Shown here one piece after another: positions 47,071 to 56,995 of a stretch of 64,000 nucleotides of DNA. The notes under the pieces were generated by a model. The model was not told the origin of the DNA, ran no database searches, and worked only from the letters and a program-made list of their open reading frames with translations. The stretch's first letter is position 1, and every line of letters begins with the position of its first letter. Position numbers and translations under genes: made by a program. This DNA comes from Roseovarius sp. (lineage in GTDB: Bacteria > Pseudomonadota > Alphaproteobacteria > Rhodobacterales > Rhodobacteraceae). Where the stretch lies: positions 5,672 to 69,671 of the forward strand of contig PBIL01000009.1 in the NCBI GenBank assembly GCA_002720475.1, read 5' to 3'.

Positions 47071-47847
47071 TCAGCTCTTGGGGATCTCGATGTTGATGGT
47101 CAGCGAGCGGCGGAACATGTCCGGGCGCGGGGCGTTGATCGGCTCGACCGCGTGCCAGGAGTTGAAGGTCTTGACGAAGATCAGGCACTGGTTGGTGTCG
47201 AACTCGTAGCAATCGAGCTTCTCGACCTCGTCAAACTCCATGAAGGCATTGCGCGCATTGAAGCTGCGCGTCGGATCCTTGGGCCACACGACTGATGTGC
47301 CGCCGCCGTATTCGGGCTTCCATTCGCCCGGCGCGACCATGGCCACGACAAGGGTGATGAGCTTGGCCGGCGCATCCGTGTGCGGCAGGATCGAGCCGCC
47401 ATTGCCCGGCATCATCGAGAATTCGAACCGCGAGCGCAGCGGAATCCTGCGCCGGTCAAGCAGCGCCGCGCCGCGCAGCATCTCGCCGAGCCGCAGCCCG
47501 ATGCGGGGGGCAAAGCTGTTGGTGACGACCATCTTGCGTTTCAGGTCGAGATCGACATGGCGGGAGGCAAGGAAATCGATCACGCCGCGGATGAAGGCCT
47601 TGCTCTTGATCTCGGCATGAAAGCGCGACCAGACCGGCGTGGATTTGATGAAATCGTGGTATTGCCGGGCGTTGTTCACCTCGGAGAGCGAATATTTGTG
47701 CCCCAGCTTGGGCATGTAGAGAAAGCGCCCGGTTTCGGGCCAGTTCTCCAGCATCTCCTGATAGAGATCGGGCGCGAACACGCTGCGCGCGATGGCGATG
47801 GGGAAGGGCTCGTAGCGGAATTCGGCGGCGTCGAAGTTGAACATCAT
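47071..47847 (-). CDS. 2-oxoglutarate/Fe(II)-dependent oxygenase-like protein
   Basis: 258 residues, JmjC/2OG-Fe(II) fold: iron ligands HxD in LPHTDAP and a distal His in FNSWHAVEPI, with Arg in MFRRSLTINI for 2-oxoglutarate. Resembles prolyl/peptidyl hydroxylases. Lies 26 bases after the FkbM methyltransferase gene on the same strand, so the two probably modify a common product. Confidence 0.75.
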   Translation of the reverse strand: MMFNFDAAEFRYEPFPIAIARSVFAPDLYQEMLENWPETGRFLYMPKLGHKYSLSEVNNARQYHDFIKSTPVWSRFHAEIKSKAFIRGVIDFLASRHVDLDLKRKMVVTNSFAPRIGLRLGEMLRGAALLDRRRIPLRSRFEFSMMPGNGGSILPHTDAPAKLITLVVAMVAPGEWKPEYGGGTSVVWPKDPTRSFNARNAFMEFDEVEKLDCYEFDTNQCLIFVKTFNSWHAVEPINAPRPDMFRRSLTINIEIPKS

Positions 47848-47873
47848 TCCCGAGGTCCTCCGGCGTTGATCCG

Positions 47874-48713
47874 TCAGGCGGCACGCCCGTAAACGGCGTT
47901 ATGGGCAACCGACATCGGATCGGCCCCCTTGGCGATCTTGCGCTTGCCGATGAAGGTGTGGTGGCGATCCTCAAGACGGTAGCCATGCCCGCGCATGATC
48001 GTGTCAAGCTCGGCCTCGTAGCGGTGATTGACCTCTATCTGCACCGAGCGCGGCGGCCTGTCCGAGCCGAGCACCTGCGCCATGCCCGCAAGGATCAGAA
48101 GCTCGTTGCCGTCCACGTCGATCTTGATCGCGTCGGGCGTGCGCACGATTCCCTCGGCCACCAGATGATCGAGGGTGAAGGCCGCCTTGCATTCGCGCAG
48201 CACCGGCACGAAGGCCCGGTCATTGCCGTCCACGGTGCGGCCGAGCTGGCTCATCGACGAGCCCGACACCGCCTCGCGGATGTTGAAATCGAAAAATCCG
48301 TTGCTGTCGCCGAGCGCGGCCGAGATCACCTTCGCGCGCTCTGTCAGACCGTTGATCTGGATGTTCTGCATCAGGCTGAGCACGTTCGCGGCGTGAGGCT
48401 CGAAGGCCTGCACCTGCCCCGTCTCGCCGACCAGCCCGCCGGCGACCACCGAATAAAGGCCGATATTCGCGCCGATATCGCAGAAGGTATCGCCCGGGCG
48501 CAGCGTGGCGCGCAGCCAGGCGATCGTGCCTTCCTCCTTCTGAAACAGCGTCGCCGCGCGTTTGAACTCGGTATAGCTGCGGCAGTCGAAGCGATAGGAG
48601 GTATCCCCCTCGCGCACCTCGACGCGCATCCCCAGCCTTTGCGCCAGCGCGAAGCGAAGGCGGTAGAGACGGCTTGCAAGGTAGCTGGGCGCGCGCTTCC
48701 CGGAGACGATCAT
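47874..48713 (-). CDS. FkbM-family methyltransferase
   Basis: 279 residues. SAM-binding motif (FCDIGANIGLYSVVAGG), acidic loop (VQAFEPHAAN) and IKIDVDGNELLILAGM, typical of FkbM enzymes that O-methylate sugars and polyketides. ATG 48713 follows AAAGG at 6-7 bases; an ATG at 48728 is an alternative. Operon with the oxygenase. Confidence 0.8.
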   Translation of the reverse strand: MIVSGKRAPSYLASRLYRLRFALAQRLGMRVEVREGDTSYRFDCRSYTEFKRAATLFQKEEGTIAWLRATLRPGDTFCDIGANIGLYSVVAGGLVGETGQVQAFEPHAANVLSLMQNIQINGLTERAKVISAALGDSNGFFDFNIREAVSGSSMSQLGRTVDGNDRAFVPVLRECKAAFTLDHLVAEGIVRTPDAIKIDVDGNELLILAGMAQVLGSDRPPRSVQIEVNHRYEAELDTIMRGHGYRLEDRHHTFIGKRKIAKGADPMSVAHNAVYGRAA

Positions 48714-48920
48714 GACAGGGCCTTTCATGATCGGGGCGGCCATTGCGAAGATGACCGGTCCCGATGCCACGGCCGTCTCATACTGCCCCGACCGGGAGGG
48801 GTAAAGTTGCTTTTTGTCGCGCAAAGCCCCGGCGTCGGCGGCGAAACCCCACCGTTTTGATTGATTCAGGCCGTCAATTCTCTATTCCTCGACAGAGCGG
48901 GAAAGAGGAGGGCGCACCCG

Positions 48921-50549
48921 ATGGGCTGGATGAAGGATGAAACCGGGCTTGGCAAATGCGCGGCCAATCATGTCGCGCTGACCCCGCTGTCGCATCTGCG
49001 GCGCGCGGCGCGCGTCTATCCGGACCGGCTTGCCATTGCCTATCACGGCCATCGCAAGACCTATGCGGAGTATTACGCGCGCTGTTCGCAACTCGCCTCG
49101 GCGCTGGTGAATATCGGGGTCGAGCCGGGCGACGTTGTGGCCACGATCCTGCCCAACGTGCCCGCCCATTGCGAGGCGCATTTCGGCGTGCCGGCCTGCG
49201 GCGCGGTGCTCAACGCGATCAACACGCGGCTGGAGGCCGATACCATCGCCTATATCCTCGATCATGGCGAGGCGCGCGTGGTTCTGTGCGACACGCAGTT
49301 CCTGCCGGTTCTCAATGCTGCGCTCGACCTGATGGAGCGGCCCGCGCCCGCGATCATCGAGGTGCCCGATGACGAGGCCGGCGTGCATGCGCATTCCGAT
49401 TACATGGCGTATGAGGATTTCCTGGCCACCGGCGATCCGGACTTTCCCTGGATCATGCCGGAGGACGAGTGGGAGAGCCTTGCGCTCAATTACACCTCGG
49501 GCACCACGGGGCGGCCCAAGGGCGTGGTCTATCACCATCGCGGCGCCTACCTGATGACCATGGGCACGGTGGTCAGCTGGGAACTGCCGCGCTATCCCGT
49601 CTATCTGATCATCGTTCCGCTCTTCCACTGCAACAACTGGAACCATGTCTGGATGATGCCCGTGGTGGGCGGCACGGCCGTCTGCTGCCGCGACATCACC
49701 GCAAAGGCCATCTATGACGCCATCGCCGAGGAGGGGGTGACGCATTTCGGCGGCGCGCCCATCGTGCTCAACATGATCGTCAATGCCAGGGACGAGGAGC
49801 GGCGGCTTTTCGATCACGTGGTGGACGTGTTCACCGCCGGGGCCCCACCCCCCGCCGCCACCCTTGCCGCGATCGAACCTCTGGGCTTCAAGGTCACGCA
49901 GGTCTACGGGCTGACCGAGACCTATGGCCATGTCACCGAGTGTCTATGGCAGGAAGGATGGGACGATCTGCCCGAGGAAGAGCGCTATGCCATCAAGGCG
50001 CGCACCGGTGTCCTCATGCCGATGATGGAGGATATCACGGCGATGGATCCAGAGACCATGGAGCAGATACCCATGGACGGCGAGAGCCTGGGCGAGATCA
50101 TGATCCGCGGCAACTCGGTGATGAAGGGCTATCTCAAGAAGCCCGAGGCTACCGCAGAGGCGTTTCGCGGCGGGTATTTTCATTCCGGAGACATCGCCTA
50201 TCAGCACCCCGACGGCTATCTCAAGATCGCTGACCGCGCCAAGGACATCATCATTTCCGGCGGCGAGAACATTTCCTCGGTCGAGGTGGAGGGGGTGCTC
50301 ATGCGGCACCCCGCCGTGCTGCTCTGCGCCGTTGTGGCCAAGCCGGACGAGAAATGGGGCGAAGTGCCCTGCGCCTTTGTCGAGCTGAAGGACGGGGCCC
50401 GGGCGACCGAGGACGAGATCATCGCCTTTGCCCGCGAACGCCTCGCCGGCTTCAAGGCCCCGAAGAAGGTCGTGTTCCGGGACCTGCCCAAGACCTCGAC
50501 CGGCAAGATCCAGAAATTCGAACTGCGCCAGATCGCCAGGGAAACGTAA
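48921..50549 (+). CDS. AMP-forming acyl-CoA ligase, DmdB-like
   Basis: 542 residues of the ANL superfamily: YTSGTTGRPKGVVYHH, the TETYGHV substrate/adenylate motif, and KTSTGKIQKF with the catalytic lysine. The N-terminus MGWMKDETGL and NTRLEADTIAYILDHGEA recall 3-methylmercaptopropionate-CoA ligase DmdB of DMSP demethylation, from memory. Starts 9 bases after AGGAGG. Other medium-chain ligases remain possible. Confidence 0.7.
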   Translation: MGWMKDETGLGKCAANHVALTPLSHLRRAARVYPDRLAIAYHGHRKTYAEYYARCSQLASALVNIGVEPGDVVATILPNVPAHCEAHFGVPACGAVLNAINTRLEADTIAYILDHGEARVVLCDTQFLPVLNAALDLMERPAPAIIEVPDDEAGVHAHSDYMAYEDFLATGDPDFPWIMPEDEWESLALNYTSGTTGRPKGVVYHHRGAYLMTMGTVVSWELPRYPVYLIIVPLFHCNNWNHVWMMPVVGGTAVCCRDITAKAIYDAIAEEGVTHFGGAPIVLNMIVNARDEERRLFDHVVDVFTAGAPPPAATLAAIEPLGFKVTQVYGLTETYGHVTECLWQEGWDDLPEEERYAIKARTGVLMPMMEDITAMDPETMEQIPMDGESLGEIMIRGNSVMKGYLKKPEATAEAFRGGYFHSGDIAYQHPDGYLKIADRAKDIIISGGENISSVEVEGVLMRHPAVLLCAVVAKPDEKWGEVPCAFVELKDGARATEDEIIAFARERLAGFKAPKKVVFRDLPKTSTGKIQKFELRQIARET

Positions 50550-50571
50550 AGGTGGGCGGGCGCGCGGGCCC

Positions 50572-51606
50572 CTAACCGCCGCAAATCCCCTGAAGGCGCA
50601 ACCAGTCGGGATCGCTCAGAACCGGCGGCGGGGTCGTGCCGCGCGGAAAGGGATCGGCCTCGATGAGGCCGAGCACCGTCTCGCCGGTGATGTCGCGTGC
50701 ATAGGCGTAAGGCGTCGCGGGGACCTGCAAGCGGGCAAACCCCTCAAGCAGCACCGCGTCGGGCAGCGGGGCGGGATCGGTCTTGAGGAGTGTCTCGGCA
50801 TAGGCGGCGAGCGCGGCATCGCTCAGCCGCCCCGTGCCCAGAAGGCGCATCACCTCCCACAGGCCCGCCTCGGCAAGAAGGCGGTCAAGCGGGTCGCGCG
50901 CCTCGGCGCGCAGATGCGCGGCGATGACATAACCCGCGACAACGTCGGCCGTATCGTGATCCTCGACAAGATCCGCGCGGATGAGAACGGTGCCGCCGGG
51001 CAGGCGCAAGGCGTCCTGAACGCCGCTGCGCACCACCAGAAGACGCGCATCTCCCGCGCCGGGCGAGAGGCGGCGTGCAAGCGCCGTGAGCGCCGCCGTA
51101 CCGCCCGTCGCGCGGCAGGGCGGGCCGGTGACGCGCTCCACATGCGTAAGCAGCGCCTGCCCGATCTCGGCGCGCTTGACCTGCGGTACCACGCGCAGCG
51201 CATGATCCCGCGCGGCCCCCGGCAGCCAGAGCCATGCGAGCAGAGCGACCAGGATCAGGCATGCCAGCACACCCCAGAACCGCAGCCGGCCGGGATGCGG
51301 ACGCTGCCGGTCGATGGCCGTGCGCAGCGTCTCTATGGCGGCGATCATCTCGGCCTCGTCGGCGGACAGTTCCAGCGTCTCGCCGGGATCGCCGTCGGGA
51401 TGATAGATCGCGGGCAGCGTGCCGGGGTTGGCGCGGGCCATGGCGGCGAGCGACCAGTGCGCCTTGACCCGTTCGCGCGTGTCCGTGATGGTCAGGGTTG
51501 CCTCCCCCACGGAGACGATCACATCTATCCGCTGGGCCTCGGGGTCCGCGCGCCAGAGCCCCGCCGCCTCGAGCCGCTGATACTTCCTGAGTGCCGTTCT
51601 TGCCAT
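50572..51606 (-). CDS. Degenerate M48-like membrane protein
   Basis: 344 residues with one predicted membrane helix (about 111-128, FWGVLACLILVALLAWLWL). The soluble part resembles the M48 peptidase layout (LRLPGGTVLIRADLVEDHDTADVVAGYVIAAHLRAEARDP), but where HExxH is expected it reads YVIAAH, so no zinc site is present. Converges on the ligase gene. Function unknown. Confidence 0.55.
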   Translation of the reverse strand: MARTALRKYQRLEAAGLWRADPEAQRIDVIVSVGEATLTITDTRERVKAHWSLAAMARANPGTLPAIYHPDGDPGETLELSADEAEMIAAIETLRTAIDRQRPHPGRLRFWGVLACLILVALLAWLWLPGAARDHALRVVPQVKRAEIGQALLTHVERVTGPPCRATGGTAALTALARRLSPGAGDARLLVVRSGVQDALRLPGGTVLIRADLVEDHDTADVVAGYVIAAHLRAEARDPLDRLLAEAGLWEVMRLLGTGRLSDAALAAYAETLLKTDPAPLPDAVLLEGFARLQVPATPYAYARDITGETVLGLIEADPFPRGTTPPPVLSDPDWLRLQGICGG

Positions 51607-51714
51607 GGGCTGCCCTGCCTCGTTGGAAAAGACGATAGCACGCGGGCGCAGGGGGCAGCAATCGCTCGACGCGGGCGGGCCGGGCGGCTAGAACGGCGTC
51701 GGAGGAGAGCCGCC

Positions 51715-52599
51715 ATGAAGATCGCCACTGCCGCCTATCCGCTCGATGTCCTGGGCACATGGGCCGATTTCGCCGCGAAACTGTCCGGTTGGGTGGCCGA
51801 TGCCGCGGCGCAGGGCGCGGATCTCGCCGTCTTTCCAGAATATGGCGCGATGGAACTGGCCACGCTTGCGGGCGCGGAGGTGGCGGGGGATCTGGAACGC
51901 TCGCTCCATGCCGTCTCGGCGGTCATGGGAGACGTGGCGGATCTGCATGCCGAGCTGGCCACGCGCCATGGTCTGTACATTCTCGGGGCCTCGGCCCCGG
52001 TCTTCGATCCGGACCTGGGCGAGCGGCCGGTCAACCGCGCGGCGCTCTACGCGCCCTCGGGCGCACGCGCCCATCAGGACAAGCAGATCATGACCCGGTT
52101 CGAGCGCGAGGAGTGGCATGTCGCACCCGGCGGGCCGCTGCGGCTCTTCGACACGAGCCTTGGCAGGATCGGCATCCTGATCTGCTATGACAGCGAATTT
52201 CCGCTTCTGGGCCGCGCGCTTGCCGAGGCCGATCTTCTGCTCGTGCCCTCCTGCACCGAGGCGCTGACGGGCTACTGGCGGGTGCGCATCGGGGCGATGG
52301 CCCGCGCGCTCGAGGCGCAATGCGTGAGTGTCATGGCCTCGACCGTGGGCGATGCCGCATGGTCGCCTGCCGTCGATACCAATACCGGCATGGGAGGCAT
52401 CTTCGGCCCGCCCGATACCGGCTTTCCGCCAACGGGCGTTCTGGCCGAGGGAAGGCTCAACCGCCCCGGCTGGACCCTGGCGGAGGTGGACCCGGCCCGC
52501 ATCGCCGATGTGCGCGCCGACGGGGTCGTGCTCAACCGGCACCACTGGACCGATCAGGCGGGCCGTGACGGTGCGGCAAAGGTCACGCCCCTGCGCTGA
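51715..52599 (+). CDS. Carbon-nitrogen hydrolase (nitrilase superfamily)
   Basis: 294 residues. The catalytic triad is visible: Glu42 (FPEYGAMEL), Lys123 (HQDKQIMTRFE) and Cys157 (LICYDSEFP). Acts on amides or nitriles; substrate unknown. ATG 51715 follows GGAGGAG. About 80 bases of intergenic DNA lie before infA. Confidence 0.88.
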   Translation: MKIATAAYPLDVLGTWADFAAKLSGWVADAAAQGADLAVFPEYGAMELATLAGAEVAGDLERSLHAVSAVMGDVADLHAELATRHGLYILGASAPVFDPDLGERPVNRAALYAPSGARAHQDKQIMTRFEREEWHVAPGGPLRLFDTSLGRIGILICYDSEFPLLGRALAEADLLLVPSCTEALTGYWRVRIGAMARALEAQCVSVMASTVGDAAWSPAVDTNTGMGGIFGPPDTGFPPTGVLAEGRLNRPGWTLAEVDPARIADVRADGVVLNRHHWTDQAGRDGAAKVTPLR

Positions 52600-52681
52600 T
52601 TAGACCTTGAAAAACGCGGGGAAGAGGCGCATTTACTATCGCGTTCCGCGGAAGGGCGGAATGCGACTGCAAGGAGAGACC

Positions 52682-52900
52682 ATGGCCAAGGAAGACACGC
52701 TCGAATTTCCCGGTGTCGTCAAGGAACTCCTGCCGAACGCGACATTCAGGGTCGAGCTTGAGAACGGCCATGAGATCATCGCACATACGGCAGGCAAGAT
52801 GCGCAAGAACCGGATCCGCGTTCTGGCGGGCGACAAGGTTCAGGTGGAAATGACCCCCTATGATCTGACCAAGGGCCGGATCAACTATCGCTTCAAGTAA
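52682..52900 (+). CDS. infA: Translation initiation factor IF-1
   Basis: 72 residues, OB fold, textbook IF-1 ([48 protein letters not shown]). ATG follows CAAGGAGAGACC. First gene of the infA-maf-rne-yacG group. Confidence 0.95.
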   Translation: MAKEDTLEFPGVVKELLPNATFRVELENGHEIIAHTAGKMRKNRIRVLAGDKVQVEMTPYDLTKGRINYRFK

Positions 52901-52910
52901 GCGCGCGCCA

Positions 52911-53489
52911 ATGCCCCTCATCCTCGGTTCGGGGAGTCCCCGTCGGCGCGACTTGCTGGCGCAGCTCGGCGTGATACCGGACGCGATCCGCCCGCCCGAG
53001 ATCGACGAGACGCCGCGCAAGGGCGAATTGCCCCGCCCCTATTGCGCGCGCATGGCCCGCGAAAAGGCACAGGCCACCGAAGCCGGACCCGATGACATCG
53101 TGCTCGCTGCCGATACGACCGTCGCCATGGGCCGCCGCATCCTCGGCAAGCCCGAAAGCGCGGGCGAGGCGGCGCAGTTCCTCCATGCCCTCTCGGGGCG
53201 GCGTCACCGGGTCATCACCGCCGTTGCGATCCGTCGTGGCGCGCGCCTGTGGGAACGCGACGTGCTGAGCGCGGTCAGGCTCAAGCGCCTTTCGGACGAG
53301 GAAATCAACGCCTATCTCGCCTCGGGCGAATGGCAGGGCAAGGCGGGCGGCTATGGCATCCAGGGCCTTGCCGGGGCCTTTGTTCCGTGGATTTCGGGTT
53401 CCTTCACCGGCATCGTCGGCCTGCCGCTGGCCGAGACCGCGGGCCTGCTGGTGGCCGCGGGCTATCCGCTCTGGAAGGGCCTGCCATGA
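52911..53489 (+). CDS. maf: Maf-family nucleotide pyrophosphatase
   Basis: 192 residues: [17 protein letters not shown] at the N-terminus and [17 protein letters not shown] with the catalytic Asp. Hydrolyses noncanonical or UTP/dTTP nucleotides. Starts 10 bases after infA; overlaps the next gene by ATGA. Confidence 0.92.
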   Translation: MPLILGSGSPRRRDLLAQLGVIPDAIRPPEIDETPRKGELPRPYCARMAREKAQATEAGPDDIVLAADTTVAMGRRILGKPESAGEAAQFLHALSGRRHRVITAVAIRRGARLWERDVLSAVRLKRLSDEEINAYLASGEWQGKAGGYGIQGLAGAFVPWISGSFTGIVGLPLAETAGLLVAAGYPLWKGLP

Positions 53490-54505
53490 CCATCATCGCG
53501 CTCGATCACCTGGCAGGGCGCGAGGCGGCGGCGCTGCTCGTCGACGGGCGGCTCGAGGATCTGCTGATTGACGGCAGCGCACCGCGCCCCGGCACGATCT
53601 ACCGCGCCGTCGCCGATCGCCCGGTCAAGGGGCAGGGCGGCATGTTCCTGCGCACGCCCGACGGTTCGGCCTTTCTGCGGCAGGTCAAGGGGCTTGCGCC
53701 GGGCCGGCCGATCCTCGTTCAGGTCACCGGCCATGCCGAGCCGGGCAAGGCGATCCCGGTCACGGCGCGTGTGCTCTTCAAGAGCCGTTATGCCATCGTC
53801 ACTCCCGAGGCCCCCGGCCTCAACATCTCGCGCAGCATCCGCGATGGGGAAGAACGTGTCCGCCTGCACGAGATCGCCCATGCCGAGATGGGAGAGAGCG
53901 ACCAGGGCCTTATCCTGCGCTCGGCCTGCGAGCATGCTGCGGATGAGGCCATTGCCGGGGACATCCGCGCCATGCGCGACCTGGCGCAGGCGGTTCTGGC
54001 CGATGCGGACGGGCGTGAGCCGGGAAAACTGGTCGAGGGAGACGGGCCCCATGCGCTTGCCTGGCGCGACTGGCCGGAACCGGACACGCTGGCCGATGCC
54101 GCGGGCAGCTTCGGGGCACATGGTGTGCTCGACGCGCTCGAGGCGCTGCGCGCGCCCGAGGTGAGCCTCCCCGGCGGCGCGTCCGCTTTCATCGAGCCTG
54201 CCCGCGCGCTGGTGGCGGTGGATGTGAACACCGGGCCGGATACCAGCCCCGCCGCCGGGCTCAAGGCGAATCTGGCGCTCGCCCGAGACCTGCCCCGGCA
54301 GTTGCGCCTGCGCGGTCTCGGCGGACAGATCACGCTTGACCTCGCGCCAATGCCGAGAAAGGACCGGCGTCTCTTCGAGGATGCGCTGCGCGCCGCCTTC
54401 CGGCGGGACGGAATCGAGACGGTGCTGGCGGGCTGGACCCCGCTCGGCCATTACGAGCTTCAGCGCAAACGCGCGCGCACACCGCTTGCGGAGCTTCTGT
54501 CATGA
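53486..54505 (+). CDS. Ribonuclease E/G-like catalytic protein (short form)
   Basis: 339 residues covering the RNase E/G core: S1-like N-terminal part, VAVDVNTG (catalytic Asp site 1) and ITLDLAPM (site 2 Asp). It ends without the Zn-link Cys pair and without the scaffold domain. In Rhodobacterales a full-length rne normally exists elsewhere. ATGA overlaps on both sides (maf, yacG). Confidence 0.85.
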   Translation: MTIIALDHLAGREAAALLVDGRLEDLLIDGSAPRPGTIYRAVADRPVKGQGGMFLRTPDGSAFLRQVKGLAPGRPILVQVTGHAEPGKAIPVTARVLFKSRYAIVTPEAPGLNISRSIRDGEERVRLHEIAHAEMGESDQGLILRSACEHAADEAIAGDIRAMRDLAQAVLADADGREPGKLVEGDGPHALAWRDWPEPDTLADAAGSFGAHGVLDALEALRAPEVSLPGGASAFIEPARALVAVDVNTGPDTSPAAGLKANLALARDLPRQLRLRGLGGQITLDLAPMPRKDRRLFEDALRAAFRRDGIETVLAGWTPLGHYELQRKRARTPLAELLS

Positions 54506-54684
54506 GCTGTCCGATCTGCGGAAAACCGACGCAGCACCGCTACCGACCCTTCTGCTCGCGCCGCTGCGCCGATATCGATCTCGGCAAATGGTTCGCGGGT
54601 GACTATGCCCTGCCCTCCGAAGACCGGGAGGAGGGCGCCGAGGCAGAGCAAGCCACGGAAGACGATGCGCAAAAACGGCCCTGA
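54502..54684 (+). CDS. yacG: DNA gyrase inhibitor YacG
   Basis: 60 residues with the four-cysteine zinc site (MSCPICGKP ... FCSRRCADIDLGKWFAGDY). It binds GyrB and inhibits gyrase. Last gene before tRNA-Phe. Confidence 0.9.
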   Translation: MSCPICGKPTQHRYRPFCSRRCADIDLGKWFAGDYALPSEDREEGAEAEQATEDDAQKRP

Positions 54685-54761
54685 GGCGGCGCAAACCCTC
54701 TGGACAGCCCGCGCGCCCTCGTCTAGGACACGCCCACCCGAAGGCGCAGTCCTTCCCCGAT

Positions 54762-54836
54762 GCCCGGGTAGCTCAGGGGTAGAGCAGTGGATTGAAAATC
54801 CTCGTGTCGGTGGTTCGATTCCGCCCCCGGGCACCA
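54762..54836 (+). tRNA. tRNA-Phe (GAA)
   Basis: 75 bases including an encoded CCA. Acceptor GCCCGGG/CCCGGGC, D arm GCTC..GAGC, anticodon arm GTGGA-TTGAAAA-TCCTC (anticodon GAA), T arm GGTGG-TTCGATT-CCGCC. The downstream integrase gene suggests its 3' end is an integration site. Confidence 0.97.
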
Positions 54837-55186
54837 TTCATCACCCTAGATGTAATGAAATCAGCGCATTAAGGGTCGAATTTGTCCCACCACCGTCCGG
54901 CATGGGCAAAAGTGGGACTTTTTTTGTTCGCGCTCTGTGCTTGAAGACACCCTCGTCTTGGCCGTCGGCCATCCTTCCCATCTTCGCTGCCATCGCTTTT
55001 CACTCTCTTGGTGATCGACCTTGAGGAAATCGTCCGCGACCTTGCCAGCGGTCGCGTGGCCTTAAATGTCCGGCCCGCACCATCCGCCGAGGCGGACCGT
55101 GTTGAACATGAAGCCCCCGCTTTTCCCGCCGTCTTTCCGGGGCGCGTCCATCAAGGACGCCAACCCAAGAGAGAAAGGAAAAGACA
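54837..55186. other. Gap between tRNA-Phe and first island gene
   Basis: 350 bases: a terminator (54884-54925), then a structured leader ahead of the 121-residue gene. Around 55109-55186 the sequence GAAGCCCCCG...GCGTC...AAGGACGCCAA...AAAGGAAAA resembles the ardC leader at 60651-60709. No ORF is convincing here. Confidence 0.5.
54884..54925 (+). terminator. Terminator after tRNA-Phe
   Basis: GTCCCAC (54884-54890) pairs with GTGGGAC (54912-54918), a 7-bp stem with a 21-base loop, followed by seven T. Ends tRNA-Phe/yacG transcripts. Confidence 0.75.
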
Positions 55187-55552
55187 ATGGGACTTGATAT
55201 GTATGCAATGGTGACTGACGAACAGCTCGACAGCGAGGTGGATTTCAAGCCGGAGCGGCCCAGCGAACTCCACTACTGGCGCAAGCATCCGAACCTTCAC
55301 GGCTGGATGGAACAGCTCTACTTCGATAAAGGCGGCAGCGCTGATAGCTTCAACTGCGTCTGCGTGGCGCTGACCGTGGCTGATCTCGACCGCCTGAAAG
55401 CCGATATCATAGAGGCTGGTTTGCCAGAGACCTGCGGCTTCTTCTTCGGTGCCTCCGATGGCACAGAGACCGAAGATGATCTGGCCTTCGTCGCCAAAGC
55501 CCGTGATAGGGTCAAGAAGGGCTACACCGTGTTTTATGACTCATGGTGGTAA
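55187..55552 (+). CDS. Plasmid/phage-type hypothetical protein
   Basis: 121 residues. Family begins MGLDMYA and has ELHYWRKHPNLHGWMEQLY; databases often label relatives phosphoglycerate kinase, but no kinase motif is present here. Typical of plasmid and phage cargo. ATG follows AAGGAAAAGACA. Shares leader sequence features with ardC. Confidence 0.65.
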   Translation: MGLDMYAMVTDEQLDSEVDFKPERPSELHYWRKHPNLHGWMEQLYFDKGGSADSFNCVCVALTVADLDRLKADIIEAGLPETCGFFFGASDGTETEDDLAFVAKARDRVKKGYTVFYDSWW

Positions 55553-55591
55553 TGATCCCGCCGAAGCGGTCATTGGCCGCTTCGGCAGGTT

Positions 55592-56668
55592 TCAGCCTTG
55601 GTCGCGCGACAGATGTTTCATGCCGGATGCTGCTAGCACCTTCTGGCGGGCAGCGCGGGTATAGCGCGAGGCTTCTTTCATCGTGCTCCAGCCGAAGATT
55701 GCCATCAGCTGACGCTCGGTCGCGCCATTTTCGGCCGCAAGTGCCGCACCGGCCTTGCGAAGACCGTGTGCCGAGCAGTGCTTGAGCCCTGCGGCGTCAC
55801 ACTGCTTGCGGAACCAGTTGCCGAACCCGTTCGAGGTGAAGGGTTTGCCAAACGCCGTCACCAGAAAAGCAAGGTTGCCCGTCGGCGTCGCATCAATCAC
55901 GGTTTCCAGCTCCGGCAGGACGGGGATCGAAAGCGTAACCGGTTTGCGGCTACGGTTCTTTTGTTGCGTCAACGTCAGCCAGCCATCCTTGATGTGCTGC
56001 GGGCCAAGCCGCACAACGTCCGAGCGACGCTGCCCGGTGTAGAGCAATAGCGCGAGCGCGAGCCGTGCTTTCGAGCCAAGCGCATGATGCTGCTCAAACT
56101 GCGCAACTTCTTCCATCGTCCACGAATGAAAGCCGTCGCTCGCCGAGCGGATATAAGGAACATCGCGCGCGGGATTACGATCGGCGAACTCATACTCGAC
56201 CGCGAAGTTGAAGATTTGGCGCAGGGCTTTGACGATGCCATTGGCCGCTTCCGGCGTGTCAGCCCTGTCATCGCGCATCTTGCGCACATGCCGGGCTTCG
56301 AGCAGTGCGTAGGGGTTCTTGCCGTTCTTCTCGCAAACACCATCCAGAATGCGGCGGCGCACATACTGCGTGCGCGGTGCCAGCCGCTTGAATTCAGCGG
56401 AAGCGAAGTACTGTTCGCACAGCCATTTGAACGTTCCCTTGTCACCGCGTCGGTCGAGCGCGGGCGCCTGTGGCTTGTCGGGTCTGCTGTGCAAGGCCGC
56501 GCGATACTCATCCAGAAATTCCTGCGTGCCGGGCTGGCTCTTGAGCCTTACCTTCGGCTGGCCTGGCTTGCGCAGGTAAATCCGCACATTGCCATGGCGG
56601 TCGGTGTCTTCGACCACGTATCTAAGGCGAAAACTGCCTGTGCCATCTCGCATTCTGAATGTCGGCAT
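55592..56668 (-). CDS. Phage-type tyrosine integrase 1
   Basis: 358 residues with Arg box TGQRRSDVVRL, HxxR box SAHGLRKAGAALA, and a C-terminal Trp/His-Tyr box FGWSTMKEASRYTRAARQ. Reads toward tRNA-Phe 755 bases away, so it probably integrates the island at that gene. The excisionase-like gene follows upstream on the same strand. Confidence 0.88.
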   Translation of the reverse strand: MPTFRMRDGTGSFRLRYVVEDTDRHGNVRIYLRKPGQPKVRLKSQPGTQEFLDEYRAALHSRPDKPQAPALDRRGDKGTFKWLCEQYFASAEFKRLAPRTQYVRRRILDGVCEKNGKNPYALLEARHVRKMRDDRADTPEAANGIVKALRQIFNFAVEYEFADRNPARDVPYIRSASDGFHSWTMEEVAQFEQHHALGSKARLALALLLYTGQRRSDVVRLGPQHIKDGWLTLTQQKNRSRKPVTLSIPVLPELETVIDATPTGNLAFLVTAFGKPFTSNGFGNWFRKQCDAAGLKHCSAHGLRKAGAALAAENGATERQLMAIFGWSTMKEASRYTRAARQKVLAASGMKHLSRDQG

Positions 56669-56689
56669 CGCTCTACGCCCTCTATTGCA

Positions 56690-56929
56690 TCAATCATCCC
56701 ACGGATTGTTATCGACGGTATCCCCATCAGGAATCAGCTCGAAGGCCTGGTCAAGTTTTTTCCGGTCCCAAACCGTCCGGCTATTGATCCGCTTCGGCGC
56801 AGGCATGCGCCCATCACCGACCAGTAGATCGAACAGCGATGGTGAGACGCCGACATAGGCGGCAGCCTCAACACGGGAGAGCCCGCGCGGAGCCAACGAG
56901 AGGGGCAGTATGTCTTTGGTCTTTGCCAT
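56690..56929 (-). CDS. AlpA/excisionase-like HTH protein
   Basis: 79 residues, small winged HTH (LSRVEAAAYVGVSPSLFDLLVGDGRMPAPKRINSRTVW is the MerR/AlpA-like region). Upstream of integrase 1 by 21 bases, the usual integrase-excisionase pairing. Confidence 0.72.
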   Translation of the reverse strand: MAKTKDILPLSLAPRGLSRVEAAAYVGVSPSLFDLLVGDGRMPAPKRINSRTVWDRKKLDQAFELIPDGDTVDNNPWDD

Positions 56930-56995
56930 CTTGCCCCTGAATATGGGGCAAAACTGCCTTGCGCGCGTGGACACAAGCTGGACACGCGGCGCCTA

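Noticed and set aside
55187-55552. Phosphoglycerate kinase label for the 121-residue gene
   Set aside because: No PGK motifs; the label is a propagated misannotation for this plasmid family.
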